Source: Janthinobacterium lividum
Lineage (GTDB): Bacteria; Pseudomonadota; Gammaproteobacteria; Burkholderiales; Burkholderiaceae_D
NCBI RefSeq assembly: GCF_023509035.1
Contig: NZ_CP075583.1
Coordinates: 4,650,001-4,714,000, forward strand
Reading direction: 5' to 3'
Length of the DNA: 64,000 bases
In this document: one piece after another, positions 36,777 to 47,816 of the stretch
Position numbering within the stretch: position 1 is the first letter of the stretch
Layout of the letters: each line of letters opens with the position of its first letter
Notes under the pieces: model-generated
The model's input: the letters and a program-made list of their open reading frames with translations, nothing else
Told to the model about the DNA's origin: nothing
Database searches by the model: none
Made by a program: the position numbers and the translations under genes

Positions 36777-38078
36777 GTGAAAAAACCATTCTATAAAATC
36801 CTGTACGTCCAGGTGCTGTTCGCCATCGTGGCAGGCGTGCTGCTGGGGGTGTTCTACCCCTCGAACGCCGTCGACATGAAACCGCTGGGCGACGGCTTTA
36901 TCAAACTGATCAAGATGATCATCGCCCCGGTGATCTTTTGTACCGTAGTCTCCGGCATTGCCGGCATGCAGGACGTCAAGAAGATCGGCAGAGTGGGCGG
37001 CAAGGCGCTGCTGTACTTCGAAGTGGTCTCCACCTTCGCGCTGGCCATCGGCTTGCTGGTTGCTAACATCCTCAAACCGGGCGCCGGCTTCAACGCCGAT
37101 CCGGCCCACCTCGACGCCAAGTCGATCGCGCAATACACGCACGCCGAAGGCTTGAGCACCGTCGACTTCCTGATGAACATCATCCCGAAGACCTTCGTTG
37201 ACGCCTTCGCCAAGGGCGACATCCTGCAAGTGCTCTTGATCGCCATCCTGTTCGGCTTTTCGCTGTCCCTGCTGGGTGAGCGCGGTCGTCCCGTCACCAA
37301 GCTGATCGACGAGCTGTCGCATGCCATCTTCGGCATGGTCAACATCATCATGAAAGTCGCTCCCATCGGCGCGTTCGGCGCAATGGCCTTCACCATAGGC
37401 AAATACGGCCTGGCTTCGCTGATTCCACTGGCTAAACTGATGGGTTCGTTCTACCTGACCTGCTTCCTGTTCGTCTTCGTCGTGCTGGGCCTGATCGCCA
37501 AGTACACGGGCTTCTCCATCGGCCGCTTCTTGCTGTACATCAAGGAAGAACTGCTGATCGTACTCGGTACCAGCTCGTCGGAATCGGCCCTGCCGGCCCT
37601 GATGAAAAAACTCGAGCGCCTGGGCTGCTCGAAACCGGTGGTCGGCCTGGTCGTGCCTACCGGCTACTCGTTCAACCTGGACGGCACCAACATCTACATG
37701 ACCATGGCCGCCCTGTTTGTAGCGCAAGCCACCAACACGGAACTGACCATCTGGCAGGAACTGACCATCCTGGGCGTGGCGATGCTGACCTCGAAAGGCG
37801 CCTCCGGCATCACGGGCGCCGGCTTCATCACCCTGGCCGCCACCCTGGCCGTGGTGCCGACGATCCCCGTGGCCGGCATGGCGCTGATCCTGGGCATCGA
37901 TCGCTTCATGAGCGAATGCCGCGCGCTGACCAACTTCGTCGGCAACGGCGTGGCCACCATCGTCGTGTCGAAATGGGAAAAAGAACTGGACATGGACAAG
38001 CTGCACAGCGAGCTGGCCCATCCCACCCACCCGACCGACGACGCCTACGTCGCACCGACCGTGAATATCGTCAAGTAA
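36777..38078 (+). CDS. dctA: C4-dicarboxylate:cation symporter DctA
   Basis: 433 aa inner-membrane transporter of the DAACS family that imports succinate, fumarate and malate. The family segments are present: [17 protein letters not shown], the re-entrant serine-rich loop [14 protein letters not shown], and [16 protein letters not shown]. Start GTG 36777 follows GAGGAG by eight bases. A strong terminator follows. No dctB/dctD pair is adjacent. Confidence 0.95.
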   Translation: MKKPFYKILYVQVLFAIVAGVLLGVFYPSNAVDMKPLGDGFIKLIKMIIAPVIFCTVVSGIAGMQDVKKIGRVGGKALLYFEVVSTFALAIGLLVANILKPGAGFNADPAHLDAKSIAQYTHAEGLSTVDFLMNIIPKTFVDAFAKGDILQVLLIAILFGFSLSLLGERGRPVTKLIDELSHAIFGMVNIIMKVAPIGAFGAMAFTIGKYGLASLIPLAKLMGSFYLTCFLFVFVVLGLIAKYTGFSIGRFLLYIKEELLIVLGTSSSESALPALMKKLERLGCSKPVVGLVVPTGYSFNLDGTNIYMTMAALFVAQATNTELTIWQELTILGVAMLTSKGASGITGAGFITLAATLAVVPTIPVAGMALILGIDRFMSECRALTNFVGNGVATIVVSKWEKELDMDKLHSELAHPTHPTDDAYVAPTVNIVK

Positions 38079-38094
38079 GCCGACCTCTCCATTG

Positions 38095-38128
38095 AAAAGC
38101 CCCGCAGAGCAATCTGCGGGGCTTTTTT
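38095..38128 (+). terminator. Rho-independent terminator after dctA
   Basis: Perfect 12 bp stem (38097-38108 with 38113-38124), loop GCAA, followed by a T tract. Confidence 0.9.
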
Positions 38129-38313
38129 CATGCACGCACACTTTATTCCATCATCAACACACAGTAAATCATGCATCAATATTTATCACGATGATCAATG
38201 AATAAAAAACTATTACAGTACTGTCTATTGTTCGCCGCCAGGCTCCCGCATAATGACATTGCGTTAATGCAAGCCTGACACCGAACCATCCACTTTTTTG
38301 AATGGAGTACCTC

Positions 38314-38724
38314 ATGTCCCTCTCGCCCACCTTCTACGCCACCTGGAACCCACGCCTGCTGGGCCTGCTTCGCATCATCCTCGGTTTCCTCTTCCTGCAG
38401 CACGGCACGGCCAAACTGTTCGGCGCACCGCACGTGGCCATGTTCGACGGCCTGCAACTGTTGTCCGTGATGGGAGCGGCTGGCGTCATCGAGCTGGTGG
38501 GCGGCAGCTTGCTGCTGCTTGGCCTGTTCACGCGCCCCGTCGCCTTCATCCTGTCGGGCCAGATGGCGGCCGCCTACTTCATGGCGCATGCACCAAGCGG
38601 TTTCCTGCCTATCCTGAACGGCGGCGAAATGGCCGTGATGTACTGCTTCACCTTCCTGTACTTCGCAGTTGCAGGCGCCGGCGCCTACAGCCTCGACGGC
38701 TTGCGCGGCAAGGCGGGCGCATAA
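38314..38724 (+). CDS. DoxX family membrane protein
   Basis: 136 aa membrane protein of the DoxX/TQO-small-subunit-like family with four predicted spans. The FLFLQHGTAKLFGAPH segment after the first span is characteristic. Family members are linked to thiosulfate:quinone oxidation in archaea, and to redox stress in bacteria; the role here is unknown. ATG 38314 follows GGAG by six bases. A bidirectional hairpin terminator follows its stop. Confidence 0.88.
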   Translation: MSLSPTFYATWNPRLLGLLRIILGFLFLQHGTAKLFGAPHVAMFDGLQLLSVMGAAGVIELVGGSLLLLGLFTRPVAFILSGQMAAAYFMAHAPSGFLPILNGGEMAVMYCFTFLYFAVAGAGAYSLDGLRGKAGA

Positions 38725-38727
38725 AAA

Positions 38728-38751
38728 AGGGCGGACATCGCTGTCCGCCCT
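38728..38751. terminator. Hairpin between doxX and scoB
   Basis: A perfect 10 bp stem (AGGGCGGACA with TGTCCGCCCT) and 4-base loop lies between these convergent genes. A-rich on one side and only weakly T-rich on the other; probably acts on the scoB side. Confidence 0.65.
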
Positions 38752-38782
38752 GCTTCAATACAACAAGCCGCTCATATTTCGT

Positions 38783-39433
<651 letters not shown>

Positions 39434-39453
39434 GATTATCTCCGTATTCTTTT

Positions 39454-40155
39454 TTATGCTTCAGTGCGCACGGTGCGCTGCTCGATGCGTTTTTCCGGGT
39501 TCGCGTTGACCACGATGCGGTGCACGAAGATGCTCGGCGTGTGGACCTGGTCCGGGTCGATCTCACCAACTTCAACCAGTTTTTCTACTTCGACGATGGT
39601 GATCTTGCCCGCCATGGCCACGTTCGGGTTGAAATTGCGCGCCGTCTTGCGGTACACCAAATTGCCTGCGCAGTCGGCCATGTAGGCTTTGACCAGCGCC
39701 ACGTCGGCCACCAGGCTGTGCTCCATCACGTATTGCTCGCCGTCGAATTCGCGGATTTCCTTGCCGTCGGCAACGATGGTGCCCACGCCCGTCTTGGTGA
39801 AGAAGGCGGGAATACCCGCGCCGCCGGCACGCAGTTTTTCGGCCAGGGTGCCTTGCGGCGTGAATTCCAGTTCCAGCTCGCCGGCCAGGTACTGGCGCGC
39901 GAATTCCTTGTTTTCGCCCACGTAGGAGGCGATCATTTTTTTGATCTGGCGTGTGGTGAGCAACTGGCCCAGACCGAAGCCATCGACACCGGCGTTATTC
40001 GAAATGGCCGTCAGGCCCGTCACGCCCGAATCGCGCAAGGCGCCGATCAGGGCTTCGGGAATGCCGCACAGGCCGAAGCCGCCAACGGCGATGGTCTGGC
40101 CATCTTGAACGATACCGGCCAGCGCCGAGGCGGCGTCAGGATAAACTTTATTCAT
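39454..40155 (-). CDS. scoA: 3-oxoacid CoA-transferase subunit A
   Basis: 233 aa class I CoA-transferase alpha subunit, with the glycine-rich [20 protein letters not shown] near the N-terminus and the [15 protein letters not shown] segment. It pairs with scoB downstream. It is divergent from the PAS-LuxR regulator gene at 40303. Confidence 0.95.
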   Translation of the reverse strand: MNKVYPDAASALAGIVQDGQTIAVGGFGLCGIPEALIGALRDSGVTGLTAISNNAGVDGFGLGQLLTTRQIKKMIASYVGENKEFARQYLAGELELEFTPQGTLAEKLRAGGAGIPAFFTKTGVGTIVADGKEIREFDGEQYVMEHSLVADVALVKAYMADCAGNLVYRKTARNFNPNVAMAGKITIVEVEKLVEVGEIDPDQVHTPSIFVHRIVVNANPEKRIEQRTVRTEA

Positions 40156-40302
40156 GGGTGTCCCTCTATCTTTTGTTAAGCTTTGGTCGTGAGTCCATGA
40201 CTCAGGCAGCGACTCAGCATAAAATACGCGAGTGGAAAGTACAATACCGTAGAACTACCGGCGCCGTGCCAGCAATCCCACTGTGAGAGTGATACGTATC
40301 AG

Positions 40303-40869
40303 ATGAACGCCGCGTCAGCCATCGATTATGAAAGCATCTTCCTGCATGCGCCCGTGGGCATGTGCATGTCGGAAAACCGCATCATGCGCAGCTGCAACGA
40401 AGCGCTGGCAGCCATGTTCGGCTATGCACGCGCCCAGCTGGACGACCAGTCGTTCGAAGTACTCTACCCTACGCAGGACGAATTCCTGCGCACGGGTGAC
40501 CGCATCATCCCCATCATGAACGCCAAAGGCCGCTATTCGGACGAGCGCATCATGCGCCGCAGTAATGGAGAATTGTTCTGGTGCCACGTCACGGGCCACG
40601 CCATGCTGCCGAAAGAACCGCTGGGGCCGGGCATCTGGACGTTCGAGGATGTCAGCGAGAAGCGTCCCGTGACGGCGGAGCTGACCCCGCGCGAGCGCGA
40701 AATCGCCGCCCTGCTGGTGGAAGGCAAGACCAGCAAGGTCATCGCCCGCCAGATCGACCTCAGCCCCCGCACGGTGGAAATGCACCGCGCCAAGCTGATG
40801 CGCAAGTTCGCCGCCTCCACGTCGTCCGAGCTGGTGCACAAGCTGGTGGGACTGCAGCTGCAGCGCTAG
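40303..40869 (+). CDS. PAS-domain LuxR family regulator
   Basis: 188 aa regulator: an N-terminal PAS sensor domain (residues about 10-120) and a C-terminal LuxR/GerE helix-turn-helix (LTPREREIAALLVEGKTSKVIARQIDLSPRTVEMHRAKL). There is no receiver domain, so it is not a two-component response regulator; the PAS fold probably binds a ligand or heme directly. It is divergent from scoAB with about 147 bp between them, and is a natural candidate to regulate that operon; no site was identified. Confidence 0.88.
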   Translation: MNAASAIDYESIFLHAPVGMCMSENRIMRSCNEALAAMFGYARAQLDDQSFEVLYPTQDEFLRTGDRIIPIMNAKGRYSDERIMRRSNGELFWCHVTGHAMLPKEPLGPGIWTFEDVSEKRPVTAELTPREREIAALLVEGKTSKVIARQIDLSPRTVEMHRAKLMRKFAASTSSELVHKLVGLQLQR

Positions 40870-40884
40870 GGCTGCAGCCCTAGC
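40865..40884. terminator. Perfect palindrome between convergent genes
   Basis: GCTAGGGCTG-CAGCCCTAGC, a 20 bp perfect palindrome that includes the LuxR stop codon and lies 8 bp from the SDR stop. It could act as a bidirectional terminator, but no T tract follows. Confidence 0.4.
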
Positions 40885-40891
40885 TGGCGTA

Positions 40892-41668
40892 TTAAAACGT
40901 GCTCATGCCGCCATCGGCGGAGATAATCGCGCCGTTGATGAAATGCGAATCCTCACCCGCCAGCAACAGCAGCAGGCCGTCGAGGTCTTCCGGCTTGCCT
41001 GGACGTTTATTGGGCAGCATTTCGATCAGCTTCTTGCCCTGCTCGGTGGCAAAGTAATCTTCGTTGATTTCCGTGGAAATGTAGCCGGGGCAGATGGCGT
41101 TGGTGTTGATGCCGTACTTGCCCCACTCCACGGCCATGGCGCGCGTCATGTGCACCATGCCCGCCTTGCTCATGCAATACACGCCGATCTGCGGCAGCAC
41201 CTGCAAGCCCGCCATCGAGGCGATATTGATGATGCGGTGCTGTTTCTTCGGGTCGCCCTTGGCGCGCGCGATCATGCGCTTGGCCGTTTGCTGGGCCACG
41301 AAGAACGATCCGCGCAAGTTGGTGTCCATCACGAACGAGTAATCTTCAGGCGTGACGTCGACCAGACGTTGCGTGGTGGAGACACCTGAATTGTTGACGA
41401 GAATATCGATGGGGCCCGCTTCCGTTTCCGCATGCGCGATGGCCGACTTGATGCTGGCGAAGTCGGTCACGTCCAGCGACACCACGTGCGCGGCGCCGCC
41501 GTCCGCTTCGATCTCGGCGCGCAATTCCTTCAGGCGTTCGGTGCGGCGCGACGCCAGCACGACCTGGGCGCCGGCCTGGGCCAGCACTTTCGCAAAGCGC
41601 GCGCCGAGGCCGCTCGATGCGCCGGTAATCAGGGCTATCTTGCCCTCGAAATTGACTTCTATGCCCAC
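40892..41668 (-). CDS. SDR family oxidoreductase
   Basis: 258 aa classical short-chain dehydrogenase. The NAD(P) motif TGASSGLG is near residue 17, NNSG near residue 92, and the catalytic Ser-Tyr-Lys set ends in VYCMSKAGMV. The substrate is unknown; its nearest style is beta-ketoacyl or 3-hydroxyacyl-type SDRs. It is divergent from ETF-ubiquinone oxidoreductase with a 250 bp AT-richer gap. Confidence 0.92.
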   Translation of the reverse strand: MGIEVNFEGKIALITGASSGLGARFAKVLAQAGAQVVLASRRTERLKELRAEIEADGGAAHVVSLDVTDFASIKSAIAHAETEAGPIDILVNNSGVSTTQRLVDVTPEDYSFVMDTNLRGSFFVAQQTAKRMIARAKGDPKKQHRIINIASMAGLQVLPQIGVYCMSKAGMVHMTRAMAVEWGKYGINTNAICPGYISTEINEDYFATEQGKKLIEMLPNKRPGKPEDLDGLLLLLAGEDSHFINGAIISADGGMSTF

Positions 41669-41919
41669 GAGCTACTCCTGTTTTATTTTAGATAACACTT
41701 TACGCCGTGCCGCTGGCGCAGGGGCAAAATACCCTGCGGCGCACTTGAGCAAAGGTAAACGCCATCATTACACAAAATGGCCGGATTTAGATTGCGGCGA
41801 GGGGCAATGTCACGCAAAATGGCGCCAAAGTTGCAATCCTCGCCAAAAACAAGCACACTCGTGCTTAAATTTCTTCGAAGATTCCTCACCCACCCATTTA
41901 GTGACTATAAATCGAGACC

Positions 41920-43596
41920 ATGACACAGCCTAATAACTTAGTTGAACAGTACGGACCGCGCGAAACCATGGAGTATGACGTGGTGATCGTCGGCGGTGGC
42001 CCCGCAGGCTTGGCCGCGGCGATCCGCCTGAAGCAGCTGGCCGCTGAAAAGAGCCAGGAAGTGTCCGTCTGCGTGCTGGAAAAAGGCGGCGAACTGGGCG
42101 CGCACATCCTGTCGGGCGCCATCATGGACCCGAAAGCGCTGACCGAACTGATTCCGAACTGGAAAGAACTAGGCGCGCCCCTGAACACGGAAGTGACGGA
42201 AGACCGCATCCTGTTCCTGACCGAAACGAAAGCGTATAAAACGCCGGGCTTCGCCGTGCCAGCCTGCTTTGAAAACCACGGCAACTACATCGTCTCCTTG
42301 GGCAATGTGGTGCGCTGGATGGGCCAGCAGGCGGAAAATCTGGGCGTGGAAATCTTTCCCGGCTTCCCTGCCGCGGAAATCCTCTACAACGACGATGGCT
42401 CCGTCAAAGGTGTGGCGACCGGCAACATGGGCGTCAAGCGCGACGGCGAACCCGGTCCCGACTTCCAGCTGGGCATGGAATTGCACGCCAAGTACACCCT
42501 GTTCGCCGAAGGCGCGCGCGGCCACCTGGGCAAGCAATTGATGGCCAAGTATGACTTAAACGCCGGCAAGGACCCGCAATCGTATGGCATCGGCATCAAG
42601 GAATTGTGGGAAATCGACCCGGCCCAGCACAAGCCGGGCCTGGTGATCCACTCGAGCGGCTGGCCGCTGGACACGAAAACCTATGGCGGCTCCTTCCTGT
42701 ATCACCTGGAAAACAACCAGGTCATGGTCGGTTATGTGGTGGGTCTGAACTATGAAAACCCGTATCTGTCCCCGTACGAGGAATTCCAGCGCTATAAAAC
42801 GCATCCGGAAATCCGCAAGTTCTTCGAAGGCGGCAAGCGCATTTCGTACGGCGCGCGCGCCATCGCGGCCGGCGGCCTGCAATCGTTGCCGAAACTGGTG
42901 TTTGCCGGCGGCGCGCTGATCGGCTGCGATGCGGGCTTTTTGAATATGAGCCGCATCAAGGGCAGCCACGCAGCCATCAAGAGCGGCATGCTGGCGGCGG
43001 ACGCGGCCTTCGGCGCGCTGGGCGAACAGCGCCAGCACGACGAACTGACGAGCTACCCTGTCGCCTTCGAACAATCCTGGCTGCATGAAGAGCTGCACGT
43101 GGCGCGCAACGTCAAGCCATGGCTGTCCAAAGGTTTGTATCTGGGCAGCCTGATGACGGGCATCGACCAGCTGATCTTCCGCGGCAAGGCGCCGTGGACC
43201 TTGCACCACTCGCATGGCGACCATGAATGCCTGAAACCGGCCGCACAGTCGAAAAAGATCGTGTATCCGAAACCGGATGGCAAGCTGACTTTCGACAAGA
43301 TGTCGTCCGTGTTCATCTCGAACACGAACCACGCGGAAGACCAGCCGATCCATCTGACCTTGAAGAACGCCAGCGTCCCGGTCGACGTCAACCTGGCCAC
43401 GTATGCGGGCCCCGAAGCGCGTTACTGTCCCGCCGGCGTGTACGAGTTCGTGAAAAACGACGATGGCGCCGAACGCTTGCAGATCAATGCGCAAAACTGC
43501 GTGCACTGTAAAACCTGCGACATCAAGGATCCGACGCAAAACATCGTGTGGGTGACACCGGAAGGCGGCGGCGGCCCGAACTATCCGAATATGTAA
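41920..43596 (+). CDS. Electron transfer flavoprotein-ubiquinone oxidoreductase
   Basis: 558 aa membrane-associated flavoprotein that passes electrons from ETF to ubiquinone, linking fatty acid and amino acid oxidation to respiration. The FAD-binding GGGPAGLAAAIRL is near residue 25, and the 4Fe-4S cluster Cys set is in the C-terminal part (YCPAGVYEF and QNCVHCKTCDIKDP). Length is normal. It stands alone and ends at a hairpin. Confidence 0.95.
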   Translation: MTQPNNLVEQYGPRETMEYDVVIVGGGPAGLAAAIRLKQLAAEKSQEVSVCVLEKGGELGAHILSGAIMDPKALTELIPNWKELGAPLNTEVTEDRILFLTETKAYKTPGFAVPACFENHGNYIVSLGNVVRWMGQQAENLGVEIFPGFPAAEILYNDDGSVKGVATGNMGVKRDGEPGPDFQLGMELHAKYTLFAEGARGHLGKQLMAKYDLNAGKDPQSYGIGIKELWEIDPAQHKPGLVIHSSGWPLDTKTYGGSFLYHLENNQVMVGYVVGLNYENPYLSPYEEFQRYKTHPEIRKFFEGGKRISYGARAIAAGGLQSLPKLVFAGGALIGCDAGFLNMSRIKGSHAAIKSGMLAADAAFGALGEQRQHDELTSYPVAFEQSWLHEELHVARNVKPWLSKGLYLGSLMTGIDQLIFRGKAPWTLHHSHGDHECLKPAAQSKKIVYPKPDGKLTFDKMSSVFISNTNHAEDQPIHLTLKNASVPVDVNLATYAGPEARYCPAGVYEFVKNDDGAERLQINAQNCVHCKTCDIKDPTQNIVWVTPEGGGGPNYPNM

Positions 43597-43622
43597 GCTC
43601 GTCGCCCGGCATGCCGCCGCAA

Positions 43623-43648
43623 CAGCGCTACCTCAGCCGGTAGCGCTG
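43623..43648. terminator. Hairpin between ETF-QO and acetyltransferase
   Basis: A perfect 10 bp stem (43623-43632 with 43639-43648) between convergent genes. No clear T tract; likely a bidirectional terminator. Confidence 0.6.
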
Positions 43649-43670
43649 CTCCGCTTCGGCTGCCGTGCGC

Positions 43671-44333
43671 TTACAGATACTTGTCACCGGCCAGGCGGCT
43701 GCGTATCGTCTTTGCCGGCGCGCCATAACTGACGCACAAATCAGCCACTGGCCGCGTCACCACGGCACCGGCGCCGACCACGCAATGACTGCCTATACGC
43801 ATGCGCTGCAGCAGCAAGGCGCCCATCCCCAGGGCGCTGCACGTGCCAATGAAGCAGCTGCCGCCTGTCGCAGCAGCAGGCGCCAAGCTGGAAAATGCCT
43901 CCATCACGGAATCGTGATCGAGCGAGGCGCGCGTATTGACGATACAGCCCTGCCCAACGTCGCAGCCGGGATTGATCACCGCCCCCGCCATCACCACGCT
44001 ACCTGCACCGACACGCACAGCCCTGGCGACGCTTGCCTGCGGATGCACGGCGCTAACGAATGGCAGTTGCGGGCACAATGCCGCCACGCGGGCTGTCACG
44101 CTTGCCCGCACAAAGTTGTCGCCTATGGCTACCAGCACCCCTGCCACGGCGAGCGTTTCCACCAGGACCGGCAAATCAGACTCGGCGCCCAGGACGCGAT
44201 AGCCCGAAGTTTCCTCGCCGATCGTCCGAAACGCGTCGAGCAGGCCGGCAATGCGAAAGACCCCCTGTCGTTCGACCACGTCTATGACTACCTTCGCGTG
44301 GCCCGACGAGCCTATGATTAAAATGTTTTGCAT
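43671..44333 (-). CDS. NeuD/PglD-like sugar acetyltransferase
   Basis: 220 aa protein of the NeuD/PglD family: an N-terminal Rossmann-like part (NILIIGSSGHAKVVIDVVERQG) that binds a nucleotide-linked sugar and a C-terminal left-handed beta helix of hexapeptide repeats that binds acetyl-CoA. It likely N-acetylates an amino sugar for a surface glycan. It is divergent from the TPR-OGT/DegT/CatB-like operon, which strengthens a glycosylation role. Start ATG 44333 matches the family N-terminus. Confidence 0.85.
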   Translation of the reverse strand: MQNILIIGSSGHAKVVIDVVERQGVFRIAGLLDAFRTIGEETSGYRVLGAESDLPVLVETLAVAGVLVAIGDNFVRASVTARVAALCPQLPFVSAVHPQASVARAVRVGAGSVVMAGAVINPGCDVGQGCIVNTRASLDHDSVMEAFSSLAPAAATGGSCFIGTCSALGMGALLLQRMRIGSHCVVGAGAVVTRPVADLCVSYGAPAKTIRSRLAGDKYL

Positions 44334-44606
44334 ATCCCAGCTGAAAAGTGAACGATCTCGGGCGACGGCCATCCTCCAGGGAAGGCGCCAATTCCGGGCA
44401 TCATACCAGCAGCCCGGCGCAAGGCATGCCCCCCATCCTGCGCCAAGATTTTTAAAACAGCCACTTTTCCCCGCGCTTTGGCCAGCCAGCAACACCAAGT
44501 TTGCATTGCGACAGCATTCCCGGATAAATTCCACTTGGAAAGTTTCTCAGAAGCACTTTCACCAGTTACAATTCCCTCTGCTAAATATTTCACCTTCCGC
44601 CCGCCC

Positions 44607-47600
44607 ATGAACGCAAACGCCCTTCCCGTAGTGCCCCTCGACGCCGAATTGCAGCAGGCAATCACCGAACACCAGGCTGGCCGGTATGCCGAGGCGGAAG
44701 AGCTTTACCTGAGGATTTTGCAGGCGCAGCCGTATCACGCCATTGCCAACCACAATATGGGTTTATTGGCGGGACAGGTCGGGCAATACCAGGCGGGCTT
44801 GCCGTATCTGCACAAGGCGCTGTCGGTGAACCCCGACGAAGGCCAGTTCTGGCTGTCGTATGCGGATGGCTTGCTCAAGGCGGGCGAACGCGAACAGGCG
44901 CTGGAGATCGTCACGGCGGCTATCGCGCGCGGTCTCGACAACGAACAGTCGCAGGGCTTGCGCGGCCGCATCGAAACGGCGATCGCAAGCACGCCGACAA
45001 CGCAAGAAACGCAGCACGTCATTGCGCTGTATCAAGCCGGCCACCATGCCGAACTGGAAGTAGCCAGCCACGCCCTGACGCAGCGCTACCCCGACTCGGA
45101 TTTTGCCTGGAGCGTGCTGGGCACCGCCCTGCAATTACAGGGCAAGGATGCCTTCGAGGCCCTGCAAAAAACCGCGCAACTGGCGCCCAACGATGCCGAA
45201 GCGCAAGGCAACCTGGGCACCGCATGGCAGGAACGGGGCATGTACGACCAAGCGATCGACAGCTATACCCGGGCGCTGGAACTGAATCCGGACTTTGTCG
45301 AGGCGCATGGCAATCTGGCGGCGGCACTGCAGGCGCAAGGCAAGCTGGAGCAGGCCGAACTGGCTTACCGGCAGGCGTTGGCGCTGCGTCCCGATTATGC
45401 CAAGGGCCATTTCAATCTCGGCAATACACTGCAAGCCATGCAGCGCAGCGCCGAAGCCATCGCTTGCTATCAACGCGCGCTGACCCTGCTGCCGGGCGAC
45501 GCTGAAATCTACCTGAATCTGGGCAACGCCCAGCAAGACTTGCAGCAATGGCAAGCGGCCATCGTCAGCTACCGGGCCGTGCTGCAACTGGCGCCCCACA
45601 CCACGGCGGCGCATGCCAATCTGGCGGCGGCGCTGCATGGGGCCGAAGACTACGTGGGCGCCGTGGCCAGCTACCGCCGCGCCATCGCACTGCATCCCGA
45701 CGACGCCAAGCTGCACAACAATCTGGGGCGCGCCCTCCAGTCGCTGGACCAGGCGGAGGAAGCCATCGCCGCGTATGAACAGGCGATCGCGCTTGATGGC
45801 AGTTTCGCCCAGGCGTTGAGCAATCTGGGATTGCTTCAATGCAAACAAAAGAATTACACGGCGGCCATTGATTACTGCGCAAGAGTGCTGCGCCTGCAGC
45901 CGGACGATGCGCAAGCCTGCGGCCAGCTCGCGATCGCCTACGGCGCCGCCGAAGAGCGGGACAATGCCTTGAAATACTTCCAGCAAGCCATCGACCTGGC
46001 CCCTGGCAAAGCGGCGAACCACAGGCAGCTGGCCGATTACTACAGCACCATCAAGCGCTATCCTCTCGCGGTGGAGGCATACCGCCGCACCCTGGAACTC
46101 GATTCCGGCGATAGCGAAACGCATAACCACCTGGGTGTCGCCCTGCAAGAGCTGGAGCAATACGAGGCAGCCACCGCCTCCTATGAGCGCGCGCTCGAAC
46201 TGGAACCGAAAAACATTTCGGCGCTGTGCAACCTCGGTTCGACGCGGCAGGCGCAGAAGCAATTGGAACACGCAAAGCAGACTTATCTGGCCGCACTCGC
46301 CATCGATCCCGCGTTTGAGCGCGCGCACTTCGCACTCGGCAATTGCTACGTGCTCATGAACGAGCCCCTGCTGGCGCTGGAGTGCTACCACAAGACGCTG
46401 GAAATCAATCCCGACTATCGCGACGCCTACGTCAACATCAGCGCCACTTTCAGCAATATCGGCAGGATAGAAGAAGCGATTGAAACCTGTCGCAAGGGCC
46501 TGGCCGTCTGCCCGCTGTGGGAAACCCTGTTCAGCAACTACCTGTTCTTGCTGTCGCATAGCACCGAGATCGATCCGCAGGCGCTCTTTGCCGAGCATCA
46601 GCGCTTCAGCGACACCTTTGAAACGCATATCGCCAAAGGACGCGCGGGACACAACAATACCCGCGACCCGCTGCGCACGCTGAAAGTCGGCTTCGTGTCG
46701 GGCGACCTGCACAACCATCCAGTGCCGCATTTCCTCATTCCGATACTGGAAAATATCGCCGATGGCGCCCGGTTGTCACTGTATGCGTACCACAACAATC
46801 CGCAAAACGACGATATAACGGAGCGCCTGCGGGAGGTCATTCCCCACTGGCGCCAGGTCGAGCACCTGTCCGATCCGGACCTGGGCCAGCTGATCCGCGA
46901 CGATGGCATCGATATCCTGATCGATTTGTCCGGCCACACGGGCAAGAACCGGCTGCTCATGTTTGCCGCCAAACCCGCCCCCGTCCAGGCCAGCTGGATC
47001 GGCTACCCGCTCACGACAGGGTTGCAATCGATCGATTACTATCTGGGCGATCAGTACTTCACACCACCGAACGAATTAGGCGACCAATTCTCCGAGAAAC
47101 TGTTGCTGCTTCCCGCCTGCGTTCCCTTCCTGCCGTCCAAGCTGGCGCCGAGCGTCCAGCCCGCACCAGCATTGACAAATGGCTACATCACGTTTGGCAG
47201 TTTCAACCGCACCAATAAAATCAATCGCCAGGTCATCGCGCGCTGGGCCAGGGTGCTGCGCGCCGTCCCCGACTCCAAAATGATCGTGGCAGCCATGCCG
47301 AAATCGGAAGCGCCGCCACAACTGGCGGCCTGGTTCGCGGAAGAAGGCATTGCGCAGGAGCGCCTGACCTTCGAAGGACGCACGGGCATGGCCCAGTTCA
47401 TGGCCATCCATCACCGCATCGACATTTGCCTTGATGCCTTCCCGTATTGCGGCAGCACGACGACCCTGCATGCGCTGTGGATGGGCGTGCCCACGCTCAC
47501 GACGGCAGGCCCCACCATGCCTAGCCGCGCCGGCAACATGATCTTGCGCCAGGTCGAACTCGATGATTTTATCGCCACCGACGAAGATGATCTCGTGCGC

Positions 47601-47816
47601 AAGAGCGTGGCCATGGCGGCCAACCCCATGTTGCTGGGCGCCTACCGCTTCAGCATGCGGCACCGCCTGGAACGCTCCGTCCTGGGCAAGCCCAAGCTGA
47701 TCACGGAAGGCCTGGAAAATGGCCTGCGCATCATCTGGCAACGCTGGTGTGAAGGCTTGCCGCCAGTCTCGTTCGAAGCACCCGTGGCCGTGCCCAACCC
47801 GCCGATCGGATTATGA
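44607..47816 (+). CDS. TPR protein with OGT/SPINDLY-type glycosyltransferase domain
   Basis: 1069 aa. Residues about 10-640 are tetratricopeptide repeats, many with the A-NLG/Y-RALAL pattern (for example DFVEAHGNLAAALQAQGK). Residues about 688-1050 are a Glyco_transf_41 domain like eukaryotic O-GlcNAc transferase, with VGFVSGDLHNHPV, DILIDLSGHTGKNRL and a conserved DAFPYCGSTTTLHALWMGVP donor site. Bacterial relatives encoded beside flagellin genes glycosylate flagellin Ser/Thr. It overlaps the next gene (ATGA) and is probably co-translated with it. Start ATG 44607 has no good Shine-Dalgarno. Confidence 0.88.
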   Translation: MNANALPVVPLDAELQQAITEHQAGRYAEAEELYLRILQAQPYHAIANHNMGLLAGQVGQYQAGLPYLHKALSVNPDEGQFWLSYADGLLKAGEREQALEIVTAAIARGLDNEQSQGLRGRIETAIASTPTTQETQHVIALYQAGHHAELEVASHALTQRYPDSDFAWSVLGTALQLQGKDAFEALQKTAQLAPNDAEAQGNLGTAWQERGMYDQAIDSYTRALELNPDFVEAHGNLAAALQAQGKLEQAELAYRQALALRPDYAKGHFNLGNTLQAMQRSAEAIACYQRALTLLPGDAEIYLNLGNAQQDLQQWQAAIVSYRAVLQLAPHTTAAHANLAAALHGAEDYVGAVASYRRAIALHPDDAKLHNNLGRALQSLDQAEEAIAAYEQAIALDGSFAQALSNLGLLQCKQKNYTAAIDYCARVLRLQPDDAQACGQLAIAYGAAEERDNALKYFQQAIDLAPGKAANHRQLADYYSTIKRYPLAVEAYRRTLELDSGDSETHNHLGVALQELEQYEAATASYERALELEPKNISALCNLGSTRQAQKQLEHAKQTYLAALAIDPAFERAHFALGNCYVLMNEPLLALECYHKTLEINPDYRDAYVNISATFSNIGRIEEAIETCRKGLAVCPLWETLFSNYLFLLSHSTEIDPQALFAEHQRFSDTFETHIAKGRAGHNNTRDPLRTLKVGFVSGDLHNHPVPHFLIPILENIADGARLSLYAYHNNPQNDDITERLREVIPHWRQVEHLSDPDLGQLIRDDGIDILIDLSGHTGKNRLLMFAAKPAPVQASWIGYPLTTGLQSIDYYLGDQYFTPPNELGDQFSEKLLLLPACVPFLPSKLAPSVQPAPALTNGYITFGSFNRTNKINRQVIARWARVLRAVPDSKMIVAAMPKSEAPPQLAAWFAEEGIAQERLTFEGRTGMAQFMAIHHRIDICLDAFPYCGSTTTLHALWMGVPTLTTAGPTMPSRAGNMILRQVELDDFIATDEDDLVRKSVAMAANPMLLGAYRFSMRHRLERSVLGKPKLITEGLENGLRIIWQRWCEGLPPVSFEAPVAVPNPPIGL